Shown here piece after piece: positions 1 through 11,849 of a stretch of DNA of 64,000 nucleotides; position 1 is the first letter of the stretch, and each line of letters begins with the position of its first letter. Below the pieces are notes generated by a model. That model was not told where the DNA came from and made no database searches. It saw only the letters and a list, made by a program, of their open reading frames with translations. The translations under genes and the position numbers were made by a program. Location: contig CM034099.1 of the NCBI GenBank assembly GCA_019914945.1, forward strand, positions 14,993,923 through 15,057,922, read 5' to 3'. Origin of the DNA: Typha latifolia (lineage: Eukaryota > Streptophyta > Magnoliopsida > Poales > Typhaceae).

Positions 1-1860
1 TCAAAATGATAAGACAGTGAATAAATATAAACTGAAAAAAAAAGAAAAAAAAAGAAAATTGAAATCCTTCTTCTTTTCGGATAGCTAGTTTTGTCGTTTC
101 ACACGGAAAGAATTGATGGTGAAAGTATCGTCGTTTAGCTACAAAATTCACATGTTGATTAATAGAGACAGTGTACCTTATTAAAAGGTAGTTCTAAGAA
201 GCCAACCAACCGAGTAGGAATGGTGTGACCACTTTATTGGTCTCTTATTAGAATTTCCCTCACTCAATCTGTGGCTAATTCTATGGCAATCAACAATGCC
301 ATGCAGAGACGGCTTTGTTGAAAATTCTTTTAGCTCGTCAAAGTTTTGCTGTGCATTTTCTACGGTCTTTGTTAATGTTAATGATGATAAGTAGAAGACC
401 ACAAAGGGTTAAGTTTTTCATACATTTAGAATTATGTGGAACACTTCCCTCCTACCGTAGTCTACTTAGTCTTTTTGGATTTGTTTAGTTTGAGGCTAAA
501 CTCCAACTTTATTAGTTGATAGTTTTAATCTTTTTTAAAAAAAGTGAACTTAGAGGATTAGGAGTTTCTTGCTTGTTTTTTTTCTTCTTTTTTTTTTTCA
601 GTTTGATAGTTGTTCCATAGGTAACGAAGGTGATTAGACCAGAGATGATTCCTACTTCTGGAGTCCCACGTAATATTTATAAATTAATGTATACACACAT
701 TTTTAGAAAATTTATTTTAAAAAAAACTTCATGTAAACATTTCTAATGGATAGTTTTATAGATGCAAAATAACCATTTTAGTACCCTTGAGTTAAAAATT
801 TTAAGGTTAAAGTATAAGTGAGAGGGGAGCTGGGAGCTACTTTTAAGGTCAAATTAGGATGATGTTATGTACTTTTGGTGCCGTGAATTTTTTTCATTTC
901 AGATATTAGACGTAAATAATTCTTGTCAAATGATAAATATTTATATGATAAGGTGTCCATTCGTAATAAAGTTAAAACATAAAATGCTTTTTGATAAATT
1001 CCTCCTATATATATATATATTTTAGAAAGTTGAGGATTTCCATTAGTTTAATTTATAAAGTTAAAATTAATAGTGTGTCAAAATAGGAGGATTGGAGATA
1101 ACTTGCCACCAAGCTGAATTGGGCATCAATTTACACCCGGATTTTTCAATGTTATATCATATTCAGTTAGTGTCATAGAGTATAATCTTTCAGATTTTTA
1201 TCTTTCTTAATCAAATATCCAACAAGATGCTTTTTGGAAAGCAATGATTCTTTTTTTCTTCTTCTTCTAATGACATGATTGGCCCAAAAATCCCACCAAA
1301 CTATTTAATGTGTCCTTTATTATATATACATATGACTTGCTTAATTGCATCTTGTGATTGTTAGGAGGGTTAGTTATACTTTGACCTCTTAAACTATTAT
1401 ATATCTCAATAGATTAATTTTTTTTAATAATATCTCTCACTTTTTTACATTTTGGGTACGTTAAGTACAGAGATTTGGTTTGATTTTTTTTTAAAAAGTA
1501 ACTTTAGGCATAAAAATAGGAGGTACAAATATATTTAATCCAATTATTAAATAGGAACATGAAGGTTTAAAAAAAACTTAAGTGGATTAGATTCAAATGG
1601 TTTAAGTGGTTTACACGCGTTGTTCAGGTTGTAGACAAATTATTGATATCATAAACAATTAACTCGGATCAACGGTAGGTAATTTAGTTATGAACAGGTT
1701 GACTAAATTTGGTTTGACCAAAGTTGATTTAAGATGAAAATGGGTTGGAGGAACAAACACAAACATGACCTCATTGATAATCTATTTAGACAAGATAATC
1801 CCTTTGTAGTCTGTACCCAATTATACTAAACTCAAAATCAAATCTTTGAGTTAATATCCA
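1..1860. other. AT-rich intergenic DNA, no gene recognised
   Basis: Long AT-rich stretch with homopolymer runs and a short TA microsatellite near 1008-1020. The only reading frames are short and show no recognisable motif. A minus-strand frame at 181-402 has no family features I can name. I see no gene here. Confidence 0.6.
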
Positions 1861-1869
1861 AATATTGAA

Positions 1870-2490
1870 TTGACTCAGAAAATATATCATGTGATCAATG
1901 TTAGATGCTCTAAGAAGAATGAGAGTAAAATTGAAGGTACACTACAACAATGTTATGATTTTACAACACTTTCTTAATATTATTATATTAGAATTCGATC
2001 TAGAATTAGTTTTAGAATGAAGTCAATCAGAGATTCAGATGAAAAATTATAGCTAAAATAGTGGAGCAAGGTTAGGACGGGGCAGAAATAGAAAAGACTG
2101 ACGTTGCGGAGGTCGTCGGAGGGTAGCGGATGGTCATGGGATGGTGGTGGTCAGCCTTATGAGTAGATGACTTGTGGAGGTAGATGGTGGATAGGGTTTG
2201 AAGGTGGAGATAGTGTTTTTAACTTAGATTGCACTCCGCATATTTATAAATGCTAACCGTAGACCGACCTTCATTAGGAGTTACCTTATTAGCTTTTATA
2301 ATTCAACTAGGACTCTTGTTTTAAGATAATTAGGACTCTTACCTTTAGGCAACTAGGACTCTTGTCTTAAGAGTTTTTATAACTTAATTAGACATGCCTT
2401 AGCAGCTTATATAAACATGAGTCAATTAAAAAATAAATAGACTCGACTCAACCGACTCGACTAACTTAACCTACGCGATCATATTATAAT
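1870..2490 (-). repeat. Degraded gypsy LTR fragment
   Basis: The stretch around 2040-2480 resembles, in the same orientation, the LTR at about 17830-18614 and, in reverse complement, the LTR-like sequence at 63150-63540. Shared parts are a G-rich leader with repeated GGTGG words, a TATA-like box (2239-2250 in reverse) and the GACTCGACT-rich block near 2435-2465. The promoter-like order reads on the minus strand. It is a remnant with no clear target-site duplication. Confidence 0.5.
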
Positions 2491-2625
2491 AATCCATCAC
2501 GCTTATGATATTTTGTCCTCAAGATAACTAGTCTCTCACTTCCTTATACTCGTGTAGCTTTTTCTGCCAATTAGTGGACTTGGGTTCATTCCCCTTGGGT
2601 CCACCTACTTTACATCCAACTAAGG
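2491..2625 (-). pseudogene. Possible remnant of gypsy pol C-terminus
   Basis: Next to the minus-strand LTR fragment, the minus strand reads a short peptide ending in LEDKIS before a stop. This resembles the FxLEDK motif near the C-terminus of Ty3/gypsy polyproteins, just ahead of the 3' LTR. Position and orientation fit. The segment is short and frameshifted, so the call is tentative. Confidence 0.3.
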
Positions 2626-2639
2626 GTGTAGGAAAGTTA

Positions 2640-4389
2640 GAAAAGGCGAGAAAATTAGGAAATGCGTGAAAGTTCTTATTAAATGTAATATAGTGCTGTT
2701 ATACGGAGCATTCTAAGTCTTTAGTTATAATAAGAAATATTATAATTTTAGATAAATAAATATTATTCCTTTACATCCACTCAAGAGTATTTTTATCATT
2801 TAGTATAAAACATTACCTCCCAATATAAATTCACTATTCTTCAATATTAGTATTGATTTAGAAATAACTTATACTAGTAGTAGCTCTCATATTTTGATAT
2901 TATAAATTATACTACTTCTTCTAAAATTGACCTTATTCTACTAGTGAAACAAGGCCTTAAAAACTCCTAAGATCTTCTACATTCAAATGCTTTTTAATTT
3001 GGTACGTAACGAGACAAGTCTCTATAATCGCAAAATGTATACAAATTTATCACGTTACATGTCAGGCGTATAAGAAAGGAACCCATGGAAGAAACCTTGA
3101 GGCTCTTAATCAATTTGTTTAATTCTAGTTTCGTGAACAGGAAACAAACGTGATAATTAAGAGATAAAAGAGGGAGTTATCCATACATGCAAGCATGCAG
3201 TTGAGATTTCATCCCTTGTTCCTTGTCACCGGCCTTTGGGTGGAGTATAGGATAGATTAACTCATTCTTTGAGTAACCTTTTGATGTCACATATCGACGC
3301 TAGCTTCATTATCCTCGTTGAGGAAAATAGTGTGGAAAAAAAATTAAAAACGTGAGAGTTTCTTTTGGCCTTTGGCTTTATAATTAACAGTCTTATCGTC
3401 CCATCTCTCTTTATTGTCCCACTAATTAGGGTAAGAAAGTTAGCTAGAATGATATAGACTTGATCCATGAAGAGGGCACTTTTTTTTTAGAAAAAAAAAA
3501 TATTTAAGACAAGTGGGAACTTAATGGTATCACTAACACAATAAAATTATAATTAAACTAAAAGTTTTAATATTTATTAAATAATCGTTGCTATTTTTAT
3601 TGATATACACAAGATTATATGAGGTTTTATCTTATACTCCTTGTAAAATAAAAAAAATATTTTGGAATTGATTTCTGTATACTGTTAAATTGTATTTAGG
3701 ATTTACTTACCGTTAAATTAGGAAAATAAGAAAAATAATAACTGTGGCCTTCTTTATTTATTTTTCGCGACATATTGACCCTCTTAATTATATATCTTAT
3801 TTTATAAGAAAAAAGATTAAAAAGTTAGGATAAAACAATTATTTGAAGATTTCTATTAACATCCTCAAGAGTTAAAAAACATTTAGATAGTTGAGGAAAA
3901 ATTTAAAAAGACGGTCTATATAAAAAGACTATAGTTCACAGATTCTAAGCATAATTAGTCCTAATTATAGTCGTCCTAACTGAAATATTGAGTTTTTGAT
4001 CAAATTAGCTTTATTTTAAAATAAAATAGACACAACGGGTTTATTTTACTATAGCACTAACTAAAATATTTAACTGTTAAATATTCTAGTAAAACATTTA
4101 ATTATTAAGCAATGTTTTATGTAAAAACCTCCTACGCTCAAGGGATATAAACTATTATTTAAATCGTTTTAATAAAGGTACCGATAAGATTAGTATTTTA
4201 CTTAAAAAATACCGATCTTATCAGCATTTAAGTAAAGTGCTTAATAATTAAGTATTTTGTTGCAGTAAAGTAGAGCTATTTTAATACTTAAGTTTGTTGG
4301 TGATTTATTTTGATAAATAAATTTAAAAAATAAATAAATTATGATGAACAATCCGGAAATATCTTGAAAGATTGTAGCGGAACAGACTA
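2640..4389. other. AT-rich intergenic DNA, no gene recognised
   Basis: AT-rich sequence with only short shadow frames (for example minus strand 3262-3468). No domain, RNA gene or clear repeat could be identified. Confidence 0.55.
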
Positions 4390-4390
4390 A

Positions 4391-4992
4391 GAGCAACTCC
4401 AACTGGGCTCCAAATTTGGAGCCAGGAATAGTGGGGCTCCACTATGAAAATAGAACCGGACTCTATTTGTCATATTAACTTTTTAAAAATACCAAAATTG
4501 CCCAATAATTGTTATATTCAATAATTTTAATTTCATTGGTATCCTTTATTAAATAATTTAGTTAGTTAAATTGAGTATATAATTAGTTTTACTAATCGGT
4601 TTTTAACAAAAATAATACCATTGGAAAGGTCTCATCGAGACCTTTAAAAAATGTAATTACTTTTATTATGTTTGGTTAATTTCTGCTTATTTTATGTAAT
4701 GTAATTTTGATATTTTTAGTTAATGACATGTAATGCTTATTTCGATGTTTATTTCGTATAATGTAATTTCGATGCGTTTAATTAAAAAATTAGTAATTTA
4801 AAATTATTTCTAAAACTGTTGAATATTAGTTTTATTTTAAAGATCTCGATGAGAGTTTTCTAACCATATATTTTTTATTAAAAAATAATAACGCTAAGAT
4901 GATCTATTAAGTAATTTAAAATAGCTAATATAATAATATATATTATATTATTATTTTAATATATAAAGGCTCCAAATATTGAGCCAGCATTG
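4391..4992. mobile_element. MITE-like element upstream of bHLH gene 1
   Basis: The left end (4391-4424, beginning GAGCAACTCC) and right end (4968-4992) form an imperfect inverted repeat around the word GGCTCCAAATTTGGAGCC. The AT-rich interior holds a second inverted pair (about 4620-4648 and 4836-4866) around CTCATCGAGA. Short length, inverted ends and a near-promoter position are typical of a miniature inverted-repeat transposable element. I found no clean target-site duplication, so the family stays open. Confidence 0.45.
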
Positions 4993-5065
4993 TAATACCC
5001 AAACCTTCTGAAAGGTCTCACCGAGTAGGCCCTACAAGAAAATGCGACAGCTCCAAAATTGTCGC

Positions 5066-5077
5066 TTTATATATAAC
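5066..5077 (+). promoter_or_regulatory. TATA box of bHLH gene 1
   Basis: TTTATATATAAC lies about 200 bp before the ATG of bHLH gene 1. A CT-rich microsatellite at 5133-5152 sits between, as is common in plant 5' leaders. The paralogue has a TATA box at almost the same distance, which supports the call. Confidence 0.55.
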
Positions 5078-5273
5078 TGAGAGGCTAAGAGCCCACCGAA
5101 TCTGACACGTAATCCCACCAATAGAAGTGAAACCTCTTTCTCTCTCTCTCTTCAGAAGGCTAGCTACCAAGAGTTGGGATCTTCTTCCCTTCTTCTACTT
5201 GTGTTGTTTTGCATACTAGTGGTTAAGTTTGAGTTAGGGATATATAGCATAGAGGGAGAAAGAGGCAGCAGAG

Positions 5274-6751
5274 ATGAAGAGTAGTTGTGCTGGTGGGGGT
5301 GGAGGTAAGATGGATAGGAAGATGATAGAAAAGAAGAGGAGAATAGAAATGAAGAACCTCTGCCTAAAGCTCTCCTCTCTCATCCCAAAGGATTACTACA
5401 CCACCAGAAAGGTAACTAAATAACTAGTCTTGTGCTTTCATATACATATATGTATATCTCCTTTTCTCTTGGTCTTTCTAAATGATATCTATGTGCCTTT
5501 GGTGAATGCTTGATACCCCACTTCCTGATTGTTACCTCTCCATGCAACTACTTTAAAATTTAAGGTATCAAATATTTTTACACACTCAAATTTTGGGCTT
5601 CAAATTTTTTGATTGACCAGAATGTGGACTTTGAGAAGTGATTTTTTTATTATATAAATAAAAAATATCTGCGTTAGGCTGGATGGTTTTTTTTTTAATC
5701 ATTTATATTCTAATTCTACTATATTATCCAGTGAAAATTAACAAATATTGTGAGGTTACTTTCTGATATTTCTTGTGTCTGAGGTCTGGTAAAATATGTC
5801 TCTCTACTTGAACACACCTCCAGTTAGGTTTCCGTTCTTGTATTCTGTCACATCTTTCTTGGAAGCAAAGAATGTGTAAGATAAAAACAATTCAACTTCC
5901 AAATCTGAAACAGAGAACGGATAGCAACCACACACAAAAAAAAGAGGCTCAAATATTATATGTTTAATGTTGTAGTATCTCTTGTCACCTGGCCACTACC
6001 TTATTCATTGAGGTCCTGCCATCACTATTTTATAAAAGATACCATATTTTTTTATATCATTCGTTTCCTATATTTAATTTTATTGTTTCCAGAAAAAAAA
6101 ACGGGTTATGACCTTTTAATGCTATCTTTGCATTACATCTAATGCATTATATTTTTCTTGTTACTAAGAACGTATTAACGCAACAAGATTACTTGGAGGA
6201 AGCTGCATCTTACATCCAAAATCTTCGAGAAAAGATCAAGAATTTGAAGCAAAGTAGAGATTTGAGAGCAAGCATCAAAGGAATCAGCAAGGAAATTAGC
6301 AACGAAATGACGATAGGAACTAAATTGCCGTTGATCGAAATACGACATCAAGACACTATTTTGGAGGTGGTTCTGATTAGCAGCCTTAATAAGAGGTTCA
6401 AGCTCCATGAGGTGATTAGTATTCTACAGGAAGAAGGTGCAGAAGTTGTTAATGCAAGCTTCGCTGTCATCGGTGATAAAATCTATTACACAATTCACTC
6501 TCAGGTATATATGGAAGTTTTGATTATTTCGTAGTTACATTTAGTCGTCTTCTTTTTATTTATGCATTACAATTTAGCATCTAGATGATGTATCATAATG
6601 TAAAGTACTTTTAATGAAAAAGGAAATTTGTTTCAACAATTTCTTACTACTTTTTTTGCAGGCTCTTAACTCTAGAATTGGCTTGGATGCTGAAAGAGTG
6701 TCTCAGAGACTCAACGAGTTGGTTCTGTATATATTGGCGGTAACAATCTAA
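5274..6751 (+). CDS. bHLH transcription factor, bHLH162-like (copy 1), three exons
   Basis: Predicted DNA-binding regulator of the plant basic helix-loop-helix family, nuclear. Exons are 5274-5411, 6169-6504 and 6662-6751, giving 187 residues; both introns are GT-AG and phase 0. After a glycine run (residues 7-11) comes the basic region with the core EKKRR (about 19-23), then helix 1 through SSLIPK. The intron falls in the loop, and helix 2 follows from LTQQDYLEEAASYI. A C-terminal ACT-like region ends near TIHSQ. The basic region keeps the Glu and Arg expected to contact an E-box, but the usual His at basic position 5 is Arg. Exon 2 is the same length as in the paralogue at 56077, with about 70% identical residues. 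The C-terminus is a few residues longer than the paralogue's. The reading frame is open, so it is probably functional; targets are unknown. The bHLH162-like label rests on the basic-region pattern and is less certain than the family. Confidence 0.85.
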
Positions 6752-6782
6752 TTCAAATAAATAATTACAAAAAAATTGATCA

Positions 6783-6788
6783 AATAAA
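6783..6788 (+). terminator. Possible polyadenylation signal of bHLH gene 1
   Basis: AATAAA lies about 30 bp after the stop codon, with further AATAAA-like words just downstream. Plausible for a plant gene, but AT-rich sequence makes such words common. Confidence 0.3.
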
Positions 6789-6799
6789 GTAATAAAAAA

Positions 6800-7584
6800 T
6801 TAAATAATTTTATAGTTTACAACATATTAAATTCTGTATAAATGGAGTCTAGCCTTGGGTACTATTTTTTAAGATCAATCCATCCTCAATCAATTGCTTT
6901 TGGAACAGTGAACATTGATTTTTTGCTTTGCACACAGAACAAAATTTTTATTCGAGTGCTTTGTCGAACTAGAACAGTGTAGTACTCTCTCAAATGTAGT
7001 AGAAAACTCAAAGTTTATTTATAGAATAAACCAATTAACTAATTTTTTAGTGTACACTTATTTATAGAAATAAATAGCCACGACTAAAGGGTGCAAAATT
7101 TTGATGGGAACTAAAGGCACCTGATCATGAAATGGCGCATTGAAGGACGCACTTTTTCAAGACAAACAATGCAGCACTTCGCACAACGAGTTAATTGCTT
7201 CGTTTGAAGGGACGCACCTCTTTAGGTCATAATTGAATCATACCGAAATTATTTCATGCAAAAATTAAAAAAAGTAATTTTGGACTTTATCTGGAGCACA
7301 CAAACAGAACTGAGTAGAGCGGTGCGCAAACGTATGTGAGTTCATATATATAAATTCTTTTAACGACAAAATGGGTACTCTTTTGGGACCTAAAGCTCAA
7401 ACAATAAATGTGATAATTAACTCACTTCTCTTGTTATTATTATAATAGTCAATTTTCATTCACTTATCTTTCCATGAATATATGATATTGAAGTACTCTT
7501 TAAGCTCATTTAGCTACATTATTAATCCATTACCAATAATAAGTGGACCCAATTAAAATTTGGGCCCAAATTTATATAAATTAA
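6800..7584. other. Intergenic DNA, nothing recognised
   Basis: The 3' flank of bHLH gene 1 up to the first transposon border is AT-rich, with no coding motif, RNA gene or repeat that I could match elsewhere in the window. Confidence 0.5.
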
Positions 7585-7919
7585 TGTTTGAAACACTTGC
7601 GTGGAAGTATACGTGCCCCTCACATTTATTTATAAAAATAAAACAAATGAATGAATTATAAATAAGGGATAATTTCTTTTTCACCTCCTAAAACTATCAC
7701 CCATTTCTATATTGACCCCCTGAACCTTTTTTTGGTATACACTAACTCCCTAAATTATTAGAAATACCTTACTTGACCTCTAACGTTAGGATTCAATTAT
7801 CCATTTCTGTCCAAAAGATGTCATGTGATAATCATCTAATAAATATATGACAATTTTACCCTTGTACATGTGCAAGTCATATGCTAAGTCATGAGAAACT
7901 TTTAGGTGGACAAAAATAC

Positions 7920-8520
7920 CCCTCATTCTCTCCCGCCATTACTATGGCCTCAACCTAGCCCACCGCAACCTCCACTGCCATAGCCACTACATCCACGACG
8001 TTGACCACCGTCGCCTCCTCCACAGCCTACCATTGTCTTCCTCTTCGACGTGCTCGAGCTTGAATACATCGCAAGATCCGCATTCCTGTTGGAGTTGGAT
8101 CTTGGATCGGTGTAGCTTCAGCCGCCGCCTCTAGCGATTGCAGCTGATCAAGGCGAGACAGATCCGCTCTCTTCTCCGAGCCCCACCTCAGCGTTGCCGT
8201 CACATTCTTCTCCGAGCCCGGCATCGCCATTGCCATCTTCTCCGAGCCCTTTCTCTCTCTCTCTCTAAATTCTTCCCTGTCGCCCTTTTCTTAGAGCTCT
8301 CTTTTTCATCTCCAAGCCCGACGTTCCTCTTCTCCGAGTCAGGCATCGCCATTGCCCTATTCTCTGAGCCCAACATCGCTAGAGAGGTCGCAAGAGCTAT
8401 TGGGGAGGATGGAGACTGGCGTCACCGTTGCCCTCTTCTTCGAGCCTGGTGTCGCCGAAGAGATCGCAAGAGCCGTTGGGGAAGAAGGAGGGAGGGATCA
8501 AAATCGGGATTAAGGTAGAA
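7920..8520 (+). repeat. GC-rich interior of the MULE with degenerate repeats
   Basis: The interior is far richer in GC than its surroundings. It repeats degenerate versions of CTTCTCCGAGCCC followed by GGCATCGCCATTGCC at least four times. Open frames on both strands (such as + 8138-8518) follow from the composition and show no domain. It could be a captured gene fragment, as in Pack-MULEs, but I do not recognise a parent gene. Confidence 0.5.
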
Positions 8521-8737
8521 GGAGAGGGTAATGAAGGAATTAAAAAAAGTAAAATATTTAGAAAGGGGATTAAGGCAGAGGGAGAGGGTAATAAAGGAAT
8601 TTAAAAAAGAAAATTAAAATTTTTAATATTAGTTAAGCCACTTAATTATATCGTCATTATAAGTAATTTGGTCAATTCATTAATTCTATCAATGACGTCA
8701 AGGGGGTGAGGTATTTTTGATAGTTAGGGGGCCAGTG

Positions 8738-9636
8738 TGATACGATTCAGACTTCACCGATGTCGTCTCGAGCATGAATACATTTTAGGGGTGTCTTTTA
8801 TTCTTATTTTGGTGTTTAATTTATAGAAAAATAAGTTTTCTGTATGTCATGTTCGAACGCGCTTGTGAACGTCTGCATTAGATTCGCAAAAATAGAGAAC
8901 ATGAAATATGTGTTCGAACGCGATCAGGTGCGTTCGAACATGGATGGAGTGCGTTTGAACGCGCTTGTGAACGCCTGCATTAGGTTCGCAAATACAGAGA
9001 GCACAAAATGTGCGTCCGAACGCGATCGGCGAAAATCTACTATTTTAGGGTTAATAATTAACAATTTTGAATTATTTGGTTAGCCTCAAAAGGTGTGGAT
9101 GGCAACCATAGAATCATTATTGAATGAATTAAGTTTTTCCTTATCTCCTCCATCTTCTTCTCTCCCGTTCTCTGTTCCCTAGCGTCGCCACTTTTAGCCT
9201 CCCTCGACCAGCCAAGCACCCTAGTCCCTTAGGGGTGGCTCACTCATCCCCCTTCTTCCAATCTATCTATCACTTTGCCCTAGCCCTTCCATCACCCATA
9301 ATCCTTCCATCTCCACATACTCACCGGTGCCACCCCATTAACACCGGTCCACCAACCTTCATCAACACCAAGGATCTCGTGCCTCCATCCACAGATCCTA
9401 AGACGGACTCCCTGATGTTCCTCTACTAATCAGACGATATCTCTAGATCTCACCATCCGATTCACTTGAAATTTAATTTGTTGGAAACCTCTTTTCCGCG
9501 GCTAAAAATATCAAAATTTCATACCGATACGACGGTTGAATCTTTCTGGATCTATTTTCAAAGTTCTTTGTTAGATCTTATCTAGATCGAAAAGCCAGAA
9601 TAGATCGAGCCTTAGCCAAAAGGGGAGATCATATCA
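8738..9636 (+). mobile_element. Solo LTR inside the right terminal repeat of the MULE
   Basis: Starts TGATACGATT and ends AGATCATATCA. It is flanked by the perfect 5-bp duplication CAGTG (8733-8737 and 9637-9641), and excising it restores the inverted repeat of the MULE. It carries GTTCGAAC-type words at 8850-9030, then a promoter-like block near 9080, in the order seen in the gypsy LTRs at 29661 and 63541. No internal retroelement sequence remains, so it is a solo LTR of 899 bp. Confidence 0.85.
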
Positions 9637-11424
9637 CAGTGTGTACCAAAAAAATGTTCAAGGGGTCAATGTAGAAATGTGTGATAGTTTAGGGGGTGAA
9701 AAGAGAATTATCCCTATAAATAATCCTCGCCAACTCGTCCATGAACTTGGGATCATCTGCTAATCTGTAAAAAATATTTTTTTACCAAAGAGTAGTGAGC
9801 ATGAAGCCTAGAAAAGTTGTGTAAGAAAAAGATGCAACATAATATACAAATGTCAACCTTGATTATAACAATGTATCCATACAATGTACTCATCATTTAC
9901 AAAATTATAACCCATTTGTGTTAATAATAGTAAACATGATATGTATCATCCGAAAACATCAATTTCTCTATCTCAAGCTCACGTAGAGCCACAATCATAA
10001 GCAACAATAAAGCTCATATCATGCAATACTCATCAAGGAGGAAAGACATTTAGCGGTAGAATCGTTTGCCCCTTATTCGGCAAACATGATTGATAATTTG
10101 CGACTATAAACTAAGGACCTTAGTTGCAAAATTCATCACATCATAAGGGTCAACATAGCACATCGATGCTACCCATTTGAGCCCTCAGCTCGAAATCATC
10201 GCACCACATGTGCAAAAAATATGAGTCATTATTCAATGATGCTTTGGTCCTGCATTAGGGGTACTATTAAGTCTATGACCTTTATCTCATAATCATAGTT
10301 TGAAGATCATCCAACGTCTAGTCTTCATAGTTAGTAGTGTTACACTTGCTCAAACTGACACATGCGGTGCCTCATATTCTCATCCTAACCTCACAACCTC
10401 AGGCATTGATCAATATGATCTATACGTATTATATACACTATGCTCCTCCTAACCCTAGGTTGAGTGGGTAAATAGGCACTACCGTGACGAGACTCGACTA
10501 CATTGTGATACTTGCAGGTAGTGTAGTGATCAATATCATCAATCATTTAATAACACAACTTGAATAAAAATAAATATGAGATTTAGCACTAGAGGGTTGT
10601 AGAATACTTCTTTCAAAAATAAAATCCAAATCCAAAAATAAGAGATTACACTAAAAGAAGATCAGAATATGAACTTTGCTGACTTACAAAGATTGAAACT
10701 TCTTCGAATGTGCTCTATTGTTGCTAATTAAATTAAAACAATTGCAAGTTTGAATGCTGAATTTTAAATTACAACTCCTCAAAAGAAAAACTTAACAAAA
10801 AATACACAAGAAAAGATATTTTTCTCCAGCTCTCAAACCCTCTATTTATAGACTTTTTGGAGCATGAAAATCTGCTCCAAATCGGCTAAAAATCTGCTGT
10901 GATTGTGTTTGAAATCTGCTAAATATGTGCATGAAATCTGGTGAAAATCTGCATGAAATATGTTAGAAATCTGCCGCATTAGGTAGGTAATTTGCTTGGC
11001 TGGAATTGCTGCTCAAATAGGAATTTGAAATTTATTTACTACTGCAATTATTGCTGAAATTTTGCTTGAATTGGAGATGAAAATCTACTCCATTAGGTGA
11101 AAATTTCTTGCTAAACTTCTGCAACTTGATAGAGATTTGATTGCTGAAAATCTGTTGCTTGATAAAAAAAAAAGGAATTTTGACTCAGTCTAATTTAGAT
11201 AAGGAAGAAAGTGATTAGTAGATCATGGTTTGACTTAAGCATGACTTGAAAGATGAGAGGTAGATTTAGTTGGTTAGTAGTGACTAAGCCTAATTCTGGT
11301 TTGAGCCCAAATTTGACTATTTTTAGTGATTAAATGAGATTCTATTGATCAAAGGTCTACATATAACTAAAATACATTAATTAGTTAAAATACAATATTA
11401 ATATTTAATAATTTGGGTATAACA

Positions 11425-11849
11425 AATATTACACTTATGAATTTAACAATAACAATTCAAATTTCATGAAATCGTATAGATCTATATTAATTGGTTGATC
11501 AACTTTGGACCCTTATATTGATAACAAAATTTATTTGGATGAGAAATAGAAAAATGAAGCATTCCGACTTATGAAGGAAATTTTAATTTGCAAGTTTCAC
11601 TAGAAGACAAAGAGAAAAGCCCTTTAGATGCTATCATTTGGATATTTAGTTAAATGAGAATAACAAGTTATATAAATATTATTTGATATATTGAAAAAAT
11701 TTAAGTATTTCATAGAAATTTGATATATTTATTAGAATGTCCTAACTAGCACAAGCTTTATTACTATAAAACTTGATTGTTCATGATTATTTATTTAAAT
11801 TCTAAAGTTTCAAGGATGAAACTTATTTAGGGATGTTGTGGTTCTTGAG
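11425..11849. other. AT-rich DNA, nothing recognised
   Basis: Short AT-rich stretch between the family E LTR and the next LTR-like block. No motif recognised. Confidence 0.4.

Larger units (their letters stand above)
7666..9714. mobile_element. Mutator-like non-autonomous element (MULE) with 9-bp target duplication
   Basis: Both ends read GGGATAATT inward and form long terminal inverted repeats of about 120 bp (7666-7790 against 8688-8737 plus 9642-9714). The 9-bp word TATAAATAA flanks the element exactly at 7657-7665 and 9715-9723. A 9-bp target duplication with long inverted repeats is the hallmark of Mutator-like elements. No transposase is encoded. The right inverted repeat is split by a solo LTR (8738-9636); without it the element is about 1.15 kb. 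It sits inside the family E LTR. Confidence 0.85.
7585..11424 (-). mobile_element. Old LTR (family E), minus strand, interrupted by a MULE
   Basis: The reverse complement matches + strand stretches at about 19200-19753, 24619-24982 and 45051-45523. Examples are the block around 10060-10200 against 19400-19550, and 9724-9830 against 45210-45290. On the minus strand it starts TGTTATACCC at 11424 and has a TATA box in reverse near 10847-10860. It ends near 7585, where sequence resembles the TTACA end of the other copies. Removing the Mutator-like insertion leaves about 1.8 kb. No coding sequence is seen, so it is probably a solo or remnant LTR. Confidence 0.55.

Noticed and set aside
181..402. 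Minus-strand 73-codon ORF as a gene
   Set aside because: Short, AT-rich, without domain or splice partners that I can support.
6142..6168. Start codon at 6142 as the beginning of a separate protein
   Set aside because: These bases are the end of intron 1; the paralogue and the splice acceptor AG at 6167-6168 show that the coding part starts at 6169.
8138..8518. Coding gene inside the MULE
   Set aside because: Arg/Leu/Ser-rich frame caused by GC-rich repeats; no domain and no supporting signals.
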